Below are positions 54,554-63,229 of a stretch of 64,000 nt of DNA, piece by piece. How positions within the stretch are numbered: the stretch's first letter is position 1; each line of letters opens with the position of its first letter. The notes under the pieces are model-generated. The model was given only the letters and a program-made list of their open reading frames with translations. It did no database searches and was not told the origin of the DNA. The DNA comes from Streptomyces violaceusniger (lineage in GTDB: Bacteria > Actinomycetota > Actinomycetes > Streptomycetales > Streptomycetaceae): the NCBI GenBank assembly GCA_005405945.1, contig BJHW01000001.1, positions 8,494,001-8,558,000 on the forward strand. Direction: 5' to 3'. The position numbers and the translations under genes are program-made.

Positions 54554-54611
54554 GCGACGATACGCGCCGTCCGCGATCCCCGAGCGATCCCTTACCTACT
54601 CGGGCGCGGCC

Positions 54612-54995
54612 CTACGTGCTCGGGCGCAGCCCCAGCGCCGAGACCACCTCCTGCACCGTGTGGAACGTCCGGTCCGCGGGCAGTTCCTCGGCCAGAGCGA
54701 TCAGCCCGTCCGGCGCGTGCCGGTCCTCCAGGACGCGCAGCAGCTCCTCACGATCGGCCGGGAACGACGTACGTCCCAGCCGGCGGGCGAACTCGAACCG
54801 CACCGCCTCGGCCTCACCGGTCGTCCCCCGCGCCGGGACCGGCCCCAGGGCGACGTCCGGGTCGTCGTCGGCGGCCGGCTCCGGGTCGTGCCACTCCTCG
54901 GCACGGGTCGGGTGCCCGGAGCGGATCAGCCCCTGGAGCTCGTGCTTCATCTCATCGTCCTTGTGGACGCTCAGCCGGTCGCTGCCTCGCTGCAT
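54612..54995 (-). CDS. DUF2795 protein
   Basis: 127 aa. LQGLIRSGHPTRAEEWHDPE, then an acidic linker, then PADREELLRVLEDRHAPDG and LPADRTFHTVQEVVSALGL, the DUF2795 helical module of unknown function. It lies between the Vms1-like and CBS genes on the same strand with gaps of 100 and 123 bp and may be expressed with the Vms1-like gene. Confidence 0.78.
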   Translation of the reverse strand: MQRGSDRLSVHKDDEMKHELQGLIRSGHPTRAEEWHDPEPAADDDPDVALGPVPARGTTGEAEAVRFEFARRLGRTSFPADREELLRVLEDRHAPDGLIALAEELPADRTFHTVQEVVSALGLRPST

Positions 54996-55095
54996 GTCGG
55001 TCCCCTTCCTCAGCGGGTCCGTATGTCTCCGGGTCGGTCATCTCCCGGGATATGTCCATCGGCTTCCGGGACGGCCACTTCCGCTCCCGGGGTGT

Positions 55096-56276
55096 TCAGT
55101 CCGCGCCGCCCTCCGCGCCGCCCTCGTACGGCCAGCGCAGCAGTGCGCCGAGGCCGCCCACCGGGATGTCGTCGCCGTTCGGCTCCCCCTCGGCCGGTGC
55201 CACCGTCAGCGCTTCGGCGCCGGTGGCCACGACCGAACGGATCAGCGCGTCGTCGGCGCGGGCCGGGAACGGCCGGGTGTCGCCCAGGTACTGGACATCG
55301 GTACGGCGCAATGCCAGCTGGTCCGGCTCGGTGCCCACCCATACCTCGCGGTACAGATCGGGCCCGTCCGGACGTATCAGCAACGAGCCTATGCGGTGCT
55401 CACGCGCCGCGTCGACCAGCGCCGGAACCCCCTCGGCGGCCTCCACGCGCCCGCCGGAGGGCATCCGGCCGGCCCGGAACCGCTCCAGCGCCTCCTCGCC
55501 GCGCTCATGGGCGTACCGGGCGCGCGCCTCGTCCAGCTCCTGGTCCAGCAGCCGGGCGGCGTGGCTGCCCGGCGGGGCGGAACCGGGGCGCGGCCCCCGC
55601 GCGAGGTCTCCACCGCCGCCGAGCGCAGCTCCTTGGGCAGCCGCTCGTGGACCGCGCGCCGCTCGCGCGGGTCCCCGGCCAGCACCACCAGGTCCGCGCC
55701 GGTCTCCTTCTGGCAGGCGCCCAGCTCATCGGCGATCAGCGCCGCGTTCTGATCCCAGGTGTTCTCGGTCTTGAGCTGGAAGTGTCGCTCCGACCAGTCG
55801 GCGGTGGCGGTCCGGTGCACCGGCCACTGCCGGCCCTCCACGGAGCCGACCCGGTCGCCGCCGCGCGCGTCGCGCAGCTCGACGTCCGCGCCGGTGCGGT
55901 CGATGTACGCCACCAGGCAGGACGGGTCCTCGCCGGTCAGCTCCAGCAGCGGTCCCACATGCGGAAGCGCCGACCAGCACGGGGGCTCGCCCATCGGCGG
56001 CGGCGTCAGCAGCGGGGTGTCGAGGACCACCTCACCGGCCGTGGCGAAGACGGCCCACCCGGCCGGGCCGGCGGCGGGCGGCAGCGCGGTCAGCCTCTCG
56101 TACACCGCACGGCAGGTGGCCTGATCGGCGCCCTGCCCTTCCAGCCGGCGGCTCGCCTCGCGGGCGGCGCGTTCCCGCTCCTCGGCAGCGGACTCGTCGG
56201 GGTGCAAGGTGTCGAAGTAGACGCTGGCCCAGGGGCCCGGGCGGTCGTAGAGCGGTTGGAGATGTGCGAGTCGCAT
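55096..56276 (-). CDS. Vms1/Ankzf1-like (baeRF-type) protein, probable peptidyl-tRNA hydrolase family (one frame break)
   Basis: 393 aa after repair, ATG of MRLAHLQPLYDRPGPWASVY with GGAGGG upstream. SVYFDTLHPDESAAEE, VLDTPLLTPPPMG, LVAYIDRTGADVELRDARG, ADLVVLAGDPRERRAVHERL and, after the break, REHRIGSLLIRPDGPDLYRE and DALIRSVVATGAEALTV. This is the eRF1-like fold (baeRF/Vms1-like) linked to release or ribosome rescue; activity unproven. The break is at the C run 55594-55598. Divergent SigB-like promoter lies just upstream. Confidence 0.8.
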
Positions 56277-56307
56277 GTACTCCCTCCAGGTTTCGCGTCC
56301 CCCACGC

Positions 56308-56332
56308 GTACCCATGACGGCGGCATCGACAC
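56308..56332 (-). promoter_or_regulatory. SigB-like promoter of the Vms1-like gene
   Basis: Minus strand GTGT (56332-56329), 15 bp, GGGTAC (56313-56308), fitting GNNT-N14-16-GGGTAC/T, 32 bp before the ATG. Confidence 0.5.
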
Positions 56333-56480
56333 GAGGTCGTCGGGGTGACCGGGGCTGAGGTTCGAAGCCGATGTTTGGGGCTCGTGGGGGAGGGGACCCG
56401 TGGATCGGCCGAGCGGCCCGTAGGGAGTGAGGAGCGGCGTCGGACGCGGGATATCAGGGGCCGGGTCCGGCGCCGTGCCC

Positions 56481-56541
56481 TGCGGAAACGCGTTTGCGCA
56501 ACGTCTTGCGGAAACGCGCTGAAATGCCCTGCGGAAGTGCC
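56481..56541. repeat. Three imperfect direct repeats (iterons) TGCGGAAACGCG
   Basis: Copies at 56481-56492 and 56507-56518 (identical) and 56530-56541 (TGCGGAAGTGCC), spaced by 26 and 23 bp, about two helical turns, in the spacer between divergent SigB-type genes. Regular spacing suggests a regulator that binds cooperatively on one face. Confidence 0.5.
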
Positions 56542-56595
56542 CGCGTACCCGTGGTCTGTCCGTGTCGACGAGGCCTGTCGAGCCTGTTGAGGACT

Positions 56596-56620
56596 GTTAA
56601 CGAGGGTGGGGCACGGGTAC
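56596..56620 (+). promoter_or_regulatory. SigB-like promoter of the holin-like gene
   Basis: GTTA (56596-56599), 15 bp, GGGTAC (56615-56620); one mismatch to GNNT. Transcription would begin only a few bases before the ATG at 56631. Confidence 0.4.
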
Positions 56621-56630
56621 CCGGCGGCAC

Positions 56631-57219
56631 ATGACTGATAAATCGGCCTATCCGAAGGCGGGCATACCCTCGGCCGGTGACCTGGCGGAGCCGGTCGCAC
56701 GGGCCGTCCGCGAAGAAGTCCGCCGGGAGCTGCGGGAGCAGTCCGGGCGGCGCGCGGTCCGCCTCTACGGTGGCGCGGCGGCGGCCGCGCTCTACGCGGG
56801 GGGTGCGCTGACGGCGTGCCTGGTGCTGCTGTTCGCGCTGGCGCTTCCGGGGTGGGCGGCGGCGCTGGTCGTCTTCGCGCTGTTGCTGGTGGTGGCGGGG
56901 TGGCTGAAGAACGTGGCGGGGCAGGGGATGGGGTGGCGGTCCGGTGCGCCTTCTGGGCCGACCGCGCCCTCGGCGCCATCGGCCCCTTCGGGGCCCGCGG
57001 CTCCTCCTGGTCCCGGTGGCCCTGCCGGGCCCGCTGCTCCTCCCGGTCCCGGTAGTTCTGCCGGGCCTACCGCTCCTGCTGGGACTTCTGGTGGTCCTGC
57101 CGGTCCTAGTAGTCCCGCCGGTCCCGCGGGTCCTGCCGGGCCCGGCGCGCCGCCGACGCCCCGGGGACGCCGGGGCCCGGGGCGCCTCCTCAGCCCCTCA
57201 TCCTCCTCACACGGGGTGA
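56631..57219 (+). CDS. Holin-superfamily-like membrane protein with collagen-like Gly/Pro tail (probably two frame breaks)
   Basis: An amphipathic helix (VARAVREEVRRELREQSGRR) and two membrane helices (AAAAALYAGGALTACLVLLF and AAALVVFALLLVVAGWL) make the DUF1469/actinobacterial holin-X family. Then comes a tail of GPA/GPP/APS triplets (about residues 105-185). As written, the frame runs on to 57458, deep into the next gene, giving Arg-rich nonsense. Two missing bases (C/G run 57159-57166 and C run 57194-57197) would end it at 57217-57219 as PQPPHPPHTG, 6 bp before the next ATG and in a length divisible by three. That ending is inference. Function unknown; the phage-lysis name need not apply. 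Confidence 0.6.
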
Positions 57220-57225
57220 TCGCCC

Positions 57226-57801
57226 ATGGCGGAGAATCCTCTGCTGGCCAGGCACGGCGAGGCGCTGGACCTCTTCACCGAACGGGTGCACGCGATCCGG
57301 CCCGACCAGTGGGACGCCCCGACGCCCTGCACCGAGTGGTCCGTACGCGACCTGGTGAACCATCTCGCGGTCGAGCAGATGTGGGTGCCGCCGCTGGTCC
57401 GGGAGGGGGCGAGCGCCGGCGACCAGAGCGATGCGCTGGAGGGCGATCTGCTCGGTGACGACCCCGTCGCCACGTGGGACGTGGTGGCGGCCGCGGCGCG
57501 GGAGGCCTTCCGCGAGCCGGGGGCGCTCGACCGGACGGTCGACCTCTCGTACGGGGAGAGCCCCGCGACGCACTACTGCGCGCAGATGACGGCTGACGCG
57601 GCGGTGCACGCGTGGGATCTGGCCCGGGCGATTGGGGCGGATGAGCGCATTCCCAAGCCGCTGGTGGACTTTTCGGTGCGGGAGGTCGCGCCGTATGCGG
57701 CGGACTTGGAGGAGAGTGGGCTGTTTGCGGCGCCGGTTGAGCCGCCGGCGGGGGCGGATGCGCAGGCGCGGCTCCTGGCTCTGCTGGGGCGCGAGCCGTA
57801 G
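57226..57801 (+). CDS. TIGR03086-type metal-binding protein (DinB/maleylpyruvate isomerase-like)
   Basis: 191 aa of the mycothiol-dependent-isomerase/DinB-like four-helix fold: AIRPDQWDAPTPCTEWSVRD, LVNHLAVEQMWVPPL (His metal ligand) and TADAAVHAWDLARAIGAD (HxxWDLA, second metal site). Usual substrates are thiol conjugates. Starts 6 bp after the proposed end of the holin-like gene, so both probably share the SigB-like promoter. Confidence 0.85.
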   Translation: MAENPLLARHGEALDLFTERVHAIRPDQWDAPTPCTEWSVRDLVNHLAVEQMWVPPLVREGASAGDQSDALEGDLLGDDPVATWDVVAAAAREAFREPGALDRTVDLSYGESPATHYCAQMTADAAVHAWDLARAIGADERIPKPLVDFSVREVAPYAADLEESGLFAAPVEPPAGADAQARLLALLGREP

Positions 57802-57803
57802 GC

Positions 57804-57879
57804 GGTTTCCCCACCCCGCCCTTCCCGAAAGAGGAGGCTCCGCCCCCTCACCCCCATCGGGGCTCCGCCCCGAACCCCG
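57804..57879. repeat. G+C-rich intergenic element of the same family as 17363-18026 and 40044-40208
   Basis: GGTTTCCCCACCCCGCCCTT starts the element and GGCTCCGCCCC occurs twice in the same direction (57836-57846 and 57861-57871). It follows the stop of the TIGR03086 gene directly. Between here and 58280 (57880-58279) the sequence is only G+C-rich with scattered CACGCC pieces; I see no gene. Confidence 0.6.
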
Positions 57880-58279
57880 CTCCTCAAACTCCCCAGCTAC
57901 CGCTGGGAGGTGCCCTCTGGAGGGGGCTGGATTGGTGGCACCGCGCGGGTGGCCACTACCCGGACGGGTCCCCAGACCGGACACGCCGAACGCCACGTAA
58001 CCAGCGCTCGAGTGCGCCCACGCCCGGGCGGGCCCCAGACACGCGCGAACGCGGCCCGGGCGTGCCGACTCACGAGGGGCCCAGGGCTGGACGTGCTCAC
58101 GTGCGGGCGAGACCGTGCCCGGACGGGCCCCAACGCGCGGGCGCGGCCCGGCCGGGCGTGCCCGAATGCGCGGCCATGACCCCACTGCGGGTGTGCCCAC
58201 GCGGCGGGCGGGGCCCCGCACCGACGGCCCCCGCCCGGGCAAGCCCTGCCGTCCCCGACGGCCCCGCCCGCGAGCGCTG

Positions 58280-58491
58280 CCCGGGCCCACCCGTACCAAC
58301 GACCCGGACCGACACGTACCAACGGCCCGGGTCACCCGCACCCACGGCCCGGACTCACCCACGCCAACGACCCGGGCGCCGCCCACTCGTGCCCACGGCC
58401 CGGGCCCACACGTGCCCACGGCCCGGGCGCACCCGTGCCAACAGCCCGGGCGCACCCGGTGCCCATGGCCCGGGCCCACCCGTGCCAACGG
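58280..58491. repeat. Array of nine 22-28 bp repeats
   Basis: Consensus CCCGGGCNCACCCGTGCCAACGG-like units start at 58280 and repeat with small changes to 58491. Every frame on both strands gives repeated Gly/Arg/Pro/Ala/Thr runs, so I do not call a gene. The last unit ends in the hairpin described next. Confidence 0.85.
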
Positions 58492-58496
58492 GTGGG
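58475..58496. terminator. Hairpin at the end of the 23-bp repeat array
   Basis: CCCACCCGT (58475-58483), GCCA loop, ACGGGTGGG (58488-58496): perfect 9-bp stem 69 bp from the katE stop (58565). It may terminate katE transcripts from the other side. Confidence 0.6.
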
Positions 58497-58564
58497 GGTG
58501 CGGGCGGAGGCAAACTCCGCCCGCACCACCCACCCGCATATCGGCCCACCGCGCCCCGCGGAAT

Positions 58565-60664
58565 TCAGCAGCGGATTCGTGGGCGGTCCCAGTGGCGGTG
58601 CGCGGCTATGGCTTCGGTGAAGGCTTGGGTGAATTCCTCGCTCGCCGCGCCCGTCGTGGTGTCCGTGACGACGCCGCGGTCGGTGCAGACGTGGCCGTGG
58701 CCGGAGGCGATGTGGAGGCCCTCCGGGTCCAGGGAGGAGAGGATGCCGACGCCGGAGCCGAGGGCCGCGATGGGTTTGCCGTGGCGGTAGGCGTCGCGGA
58801 CGAAGCGCATGGCCTCGCTGTCGGAGGCCAGGCCGGGGGTGCCGGTGGGGCCGCCGGGAAGGAGCACGGCGTCGTAGAGGACGGAGGCGACCGTGGGGAG
58901 GGCGCGGTCCACCGCGTAGCCGTTGCCGTCGGCGCCGAGCACCTTGCCGTCGTGCGGGGCGAGGGCCTCGACGACGGCGCCCTGGGCGGTGAGGGCCTCC
59001 TGGGCCTGGGTGAGCTGGCCGGTGTCCACGCCGTCCATGACCAGTACCGCGATCTGGCGGGTGCGGATCGAGCCGTCGCCCTGGAGGTTGTCCAAGCTCA
59101 GGGCGGGTGAGGCCTGCGGCTTGTGGTTGTTGGCGCCCGGCTCCGGCAGCGCCACGCCGATGCCCTGGGCCACCTGCGAGGCCAGGTCGTAGTCGACGTG
59201 GGCCAGCTGCTCGACCGTGCGCTCCCGTACGTGCACCGCGCCGACCTTGCCCAGCTCGAAGCGGAAGGCGGCCACGATGTGGCGCTTCTCCCAGTCGCTC
59301 ATGCTGTTCCAGAACAGCGCGGCCTGGCTGTAGAAGTCCTTGAAGGACTCGCTCCGCTTGCGGATCTTGTGGCCGTCGACCCGCTCCGCGTAGTGGGAGA
59401 AGGCATAGCCGTCCGCTCCCGCGAGGGCCGGGCAGCCGCCGCCGAGGGAGTTGGGGGAGTAGTTGGTGCCGCGGTGGATCGCGGTCTGGTGGTAGCCGTC
59501 CCGGTGGTTGGTCCGGGCCGGGGCGACCGGCTGGTTGACCGGGAGCTGCGAGAAGTTGGGGCCGCCCAGCCGGATCAGCTGGGTGTCCAGGTACGAGAAG
59601 TTCCGGGCCTGGAGCAGCGGGTCATTGGTGAAGTCGATCCCGGGGACCACGTTCGCGGTGTGGAAGGCCACCTGCTCGGTCTCCGCGAAGAAGTTGTCCG
59701 GGTTGCGGTTCAGGACCATGTGGCCGATCGGCCGCACCGGCACCTGCTCCTCCGGAATGATCTTCGTGGCGTCGAGCAGATCGACATCGAAGTTGAACTC
59801 GTCCTCCTCCGGGATCAGCTGCACCCCCAGTTCGTACTCGGGGTACTGACCCGCCTCGATCGCTTCCCACAGATCGCGCCGGTTGAAGTCCGGGTCGCGG
59901 CCCTGGCACTCCTGCGCCTCGTCCCACACCAGTGAGCGGACGCCCAGCTTCGGCTTCCAGTGGAACTTCACGAAGGTGCCGCGGCCCTGGGCGTCCACGA
60001 AGCGGAAGGTGTGCACCCCGAAGCCCTGCATCATCCGGTAGCTACGCGGAATCGCCCGGTCCGACATCAGCCACATCATCATGTGCATGGTCTCGGGCTG
60101 GAGCGAGACGAAGTCCCACAGGGTGTCATGGGCGGAGGCGCCGGTCGGGATGTCGTTCTGCGGCTCCGGCTTGAGCGCGTGCACGAAGTCGGGGAACTTG
60201 ATCCCGTCCTGGATGAAGAAGACCGGCATGTTGTTGCCGACCAGGTCGTAGTTGCCCTCCGAGGTGTAGAACTTCGTCGCGAAGCCCCGCACGTCCCGCA
60301 CCGTGTCCGCCGAGCCCCGGGGCCCCTGCACGGTGGAGAACCGCACGAAGACCGGGGTGCGCACGGACGGGTCCTGGAGGAAGGCGGCGCGGGTGAACTC
60401 CGCGCAGGACTCGTACGGCTCGAAGTAGCCGTACGCGCCCGCGCCCCGCGCGTGCACCACCCGCTCAGGGATGCGCTCATGGTCGAAATGGGTCAGCTTC
60501 TCGCGGAAGTGGAAGTCCTCCATCAGGGTCGGGCCGCGTTCGCCCACGGTGAGGGCGTCATCGGTGTGGTCGACGGCCACGCCCTGGTCGGTGGTCAGCG
60601 GCCCCTCGGCGGGGTCGGGCGCGCGGTACCTGTCGCGCTGCCGCTCCTTGCGGTCCTCCGTCAT
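58565..60664 (-). CDS. katE: Large-subunit (HPII-type) catalase with C-terminal DJ-1/PfpI domain
   Basis: 699 aa, decomposes H2O2 with haem. FDHERIPERVVHARGAGAYG has the catalytic His, VFVRFSTVQGPRGSADTVRD, YDLVGNNMPVFFIQDGIKFP with the catalytic Asn, and FSYLDTQLIRLGGPNF with the haem-ligand Tyr. Residues 530-699 are a DJ-1-like flavodoxin domain (RQIAVLVMDGVDTGQL, DAVLLPGGPTGTPGL), as in large-subunit catalases, with no clear nucleophile Cys. Starts overlapping the pfpI stop (ATGA), so both are one operon. Confidence 0.93.
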   Translation of the reverse strand: MTEDRKERQRDRYRAPDPAEGPLTTDQGVAVDHTDDALTVGERGPTLMEDFHFREKLTHFDHERIPERVVHARGAGAYGYFEPYESCAEFTRAAFLQDPSVRTPVFVRFSTVQGPRGSADTVRDVRGFATKFYTSEGNYDLVGNNMPVFFIQDGIKFPDFVHALKPEPQNDIPTGASAHDTLWDFVSLQPETMHMMMWLMSDRAIPRSYRMMQGFGVHTFRFVDAQGRGTFVKFHWKPKLGVRSLVWDEAQECQGRDPDFNRRDLWEAIEAGQYPEYELGVQLIPEEDEFNFDVDLLDATKIIPEEQVPVRPIGHMVLNRNPDNFFAETEQVAFHTANVVPGIDFTNDPLLQARNFSYLDTQLIRLGGPNFSQLPVNQPVAPARTNHRDGYHQTAIHRGTNYSPNSLGGGCPALAGADGYAFSHYAERVDGHKIRKRSESFKDFYSQAALFWNSMSDWEKRHIVAAFRFELGKVGAVHVRERTVEQLAHVDYDLASQVAQGIGVALPEPGANNHKPQASPALSLDNLQGDGSIRTRQIAVLVMDGVDTGQLTQAQEALTAQGAVVEALAPHDGKVLGADGNGYAVDRALPTVASVLYDAVLLPGGPTGTPGLASDSEAMRFVRDAYRHGKPIAALGSGVGILSSLDPEGLHIASGHGHVCTDRGVVTDTTTGAASEEFTQAFTEAIAAHRHWDRPRIRC

Positions 60665-61214
60665 CGTGCCGATCCCTTCGTCGTCTTCGCGAACTCCTCC
60701 AGGAACGCCTCGCGGAACGCCTTGAGATCATCCGGGTTACGGCTGGTGATCAGGGTGTTGGGGCCGCCGGTGCAGACCTTGACCTGCTCGTCCACCCATG
60801 TCCCGCCGGCGTTGGTGATGTCGGTGCGCAGACTCGGCCAGGAGGTGAGGGTGCGGCCGCGTACGACGTCGGCCTCCACCAGCGTCCAGGGGGCGTGGCA
60901 GATCGCGGCCACCGGCTTGCCCGCGTCGAAGAAGCCCCTGGCGAAGGCGACCGCCTTGTCGTCCAGGCGCAGGAAGTCGGGGTTGGCCACCCCGCCGGGC
61001 AGCACCAGGGCGTCGTACTCCTCGACCGTCGCGTCCTTCACGACCTGGTCGACCTCGAAGGTGTCCGCCTTGTCGAGGTGGTTGAACGCCTGGATGCGGC
61101 CGGGCTTGGTGGACACCAGACGGGGGGTGCCCCGGCGTCCCGGACCGCCTGCCAGGGGTCGGTCAGCTCGACCTGTTCCACGCCTTCCGGGGCGACGAGA
61201 AAGGCGACCTTCAT
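60661..61214 (-). CDS. PfpI/DJ-1-family protein, coupled to katE (one frame break)
   Basis: 184 aa after repair. MKVAFLVAPEGVEQVELTDP, EEYDALVLPGGVANPDFLR, and the nucleophile Cys in PVAAICHAPWTLVEADVVRG, then TSWPSLRTDITNAGG. Break at the G run 61122-61127; one added base joins DAGAPP to RLVSTKPGRIQ. The family includes general stress proteins with proposed protein/DNA deglycation or protease-like activity; activity unproven. It overlaps katE by 4 nt and probably leads that operon. Confidence 0.88.
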
Positions 61215-61253
61215 TGCTGCTCACGTCCTTCCGGTCTCTTCCGGTCCGGGTAT

Positions 61254-61295
61254 CGCATCCGTCCGGTGCGGGTGTCCCGCATCCGTCCGGTGCGG
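61254..61295. repeat. 18-bp direct repeat upstream of pfpI-katE
   Basis: CGCATCCGTCCGGTGCGG at 61254-61271 and 61278-61295, 24 bp apart, in the promoter region of the pfpI-katE operon. Two full helical turns apart, so it could be a tandem regulator site. Confidence 0.55.
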
Positions 61296-61340
61296 CGGGT
61301 AGCCAGCGCGGACGGGGTCGAAACGGGAACATCAGGTGCA

Positions 61341-63145
61341 TCAGGCGTCGTCCGACGTCTTCTTCCGGTGCGGCAGGAACTCCTGCACCTTCGCCTTCAG
61401 GCCCTGGCGGACCATGCCCGCCCGGTCCGCGTCGCCCTTGATGATCGACTCGGCCGTGGCCTCCATCTGCTCCCAGGTGGCGTGCGGCGGGATCGGGGGG
61501 ACGTCCGGGTCGGTGAGGAACTCCACGACCACCGGTCCTTCCGCGCTCAGCGCCTCGCGCCACGCCCCCTCGACCTGCTCGGGCTTCTCCACCCGGATGC
61601 CGGTCATGCCGAGCGATTCGGCGAACCGCGCGTAGGAGACATCGGGGATCGCCTGCGAGGGCAGGAACTGCGGCGCCCCGCCCATCGCCCGCATCTCCCA
61701 GGTGACCTGGTTGAGGTCCTGGTTGTTCCAGATGGCGATCACCAGCCGGGGGTCCTCCCACAGCTGGCGGTACTTGGCCACGGTGATCAGCTCCGCCAGG
61801 CCGTTCATCTGCATCGCGCCGTCCCCGACCAGCGCCACCGCCGGCCGGTCCGGACGGGCGAACTTGGCGCCGATCGCGTACGGCACCCCGCAGCCCATCG
61901 TGGCCAGCGTGCCCGACAGCGAGCCGCGCATCTCGCCGCGCATCCGCACATGGCGGGCGTACCAGTTGGCGACGGAGCCGGAGTCGCAGGTGACGATGGA
62001 GTCCGAGGGCAGCAGCGGGTCCAGGCAGTGGGCCACGTACTCGGGGTTGATCGGGTCGGCGGACACCTCCGCGCGGGCGCCCATCACCTCGCGCCAGCGC
62101 CGTACGCCCGCGACGATCTCCTCCTGCCAGTCCCGCGCCTCCTTGCGCTCCAGCAGCGGCAGCAGCCGCAGCAGGGTCTCGCGCGCGTCGCCGACCAGGT
62201 TGACCTCGTACGGATAGCGCATCCCGATCATGTGCGGATCGAGATCGATCTGGACCCCGCGCGCCTTGCCGAACTCCGGCAGGAACTGGCTGTACGGAAA
62301 GCTGGAGCCGATGGTCAGCAGGGTGTCGCAGTCCCGCATCAGCTCGTACGAGGGACGGGTGCCCAGCAGCCCGGTGGAGCCGGTGACATAGGGCAGTTCA
62401 TCGCTGAGCACATCCAGGCCGAGCAGCGCCTTGGCCACCCCGGCGCCGAGGGATTCGGCGGCCCGCTGGACCTCCTTGCGCGCCCCGGCCGCGCCCTGGC
62501 CGACCAGGATCGCCACCCGCTCGCCCGCGTTCAGCACCTCCGCGGCCCGCTCCACCGCGCTGTTGGAGGGCACCGCGGACCAGCCGCTGCGGTCCAGGCT
62601 GGAGGGCACCATCTTGAAGTCATGGGTGGGCGCCGAGTAGTCGAGGTCCTGCACATCCGCCGGGATGATCACGGCGGTGGGGGCGCGGCGGGCGTAGGCG
62701 GTGCGGATGGCCCGGTCCAGGACGTTCGGCAGCTGCTCGGGGACGGTGACCGTCTCCAGGAAGTCGGAGGCCACGTCCTTGAAGAGGCTGTGCAGATCCA
62801 CCTCCTGCTGGTACGAGCCGCCCATCGCGCTGCGGTGGGTCTGGCCGACCAGCGCCACCACCGGGACGTGGTCCATCTTGGCGTCGTACAGCCCGTTCAG
62901 CAGGTGGATCGCGCCGGGGCCCGAGGTGGCCGCGCAGACGCCGAGGCGGCCGCTGAACTTGGCGTAGCCGACGGCCTGGAACGCGGCCATCTCCTCGTGC
63001 CGGGCCTGGATGAACCGGGGCTCGTTCTCGGCCCGCCCCATGCGGCGAGCAGGCCGTTGATTCCATCCCCCGGGTAGCCGAACACATGCTCGACACCCCA
63101 CTCCGATAGTCGGGCGAGGATGTAGTCGGCCACTTTCATGCTCAT
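61341..63145 (-). CDS. Thiamine-diphosphate-dependent pyruvate oxidase/dehydrogenase-like enzyme (one frame break)
   Basis: 601 aa after repair, ATG of MSMKVADYILARLSEWGVEH. Typical order of the acetolactate synthase/PoxB family: GVEHVFGYPGDGINGLLAA, ARHEEMAAFQAVGYAKFSG (catalytic Glu), GVCAATSGPGAIHLLNGLYD, VGQGAAGARKEV (FAD/nucleotide domain), and the TPP motif GDGAMQMNGLAELITVAKY with NNQDLNQVTWE. Converts pyruvate to acetate or acetyl-phosphate/CO2 with an electron acceptor. Break at the C run 63036-63039. No carbon-chain subunit partner nearby. Confidence 0.9.
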
Positions 63146-63180
63146 GGTGGGTCATCGCTCCTCTCGGCGATCGCTCTTCC

Positions 63181-63229
63181 CGGTGATCGCTGTCAGCCGG
63201 CCGTTCTCGGTGACCGCTGTCAGCCGGCC
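63181..63229. repeat. 22-bp direct repeat over the stop of the LLM oxidoreductase
   Basis: CGGTGATCGCTGTCAGCCGG-type copies at 63181-63202 and 63208-63229, one mismatch, 27-bp period. The second copy contains the stop and last codons of the LLM gene, so a tail duplication is likely. Confidence 0.75.

Noticed and set aside
58280..58491. Possible CRISPR array
   Set aside because: Tandem units without spacers, diverged in every copy.
57190..58539. A 449-codon minus-strand frame
   Set aside because: Its N-terminal half is the 23-bp repeat in translation; the rest is antisense to the TIGR03086 gene.
917..63145. Widespread true pseudogenes
   Set aside because: All breaks are one missing base in otherwise intact genes, including essential-type ones such as hemC, so sequence error is more likely.
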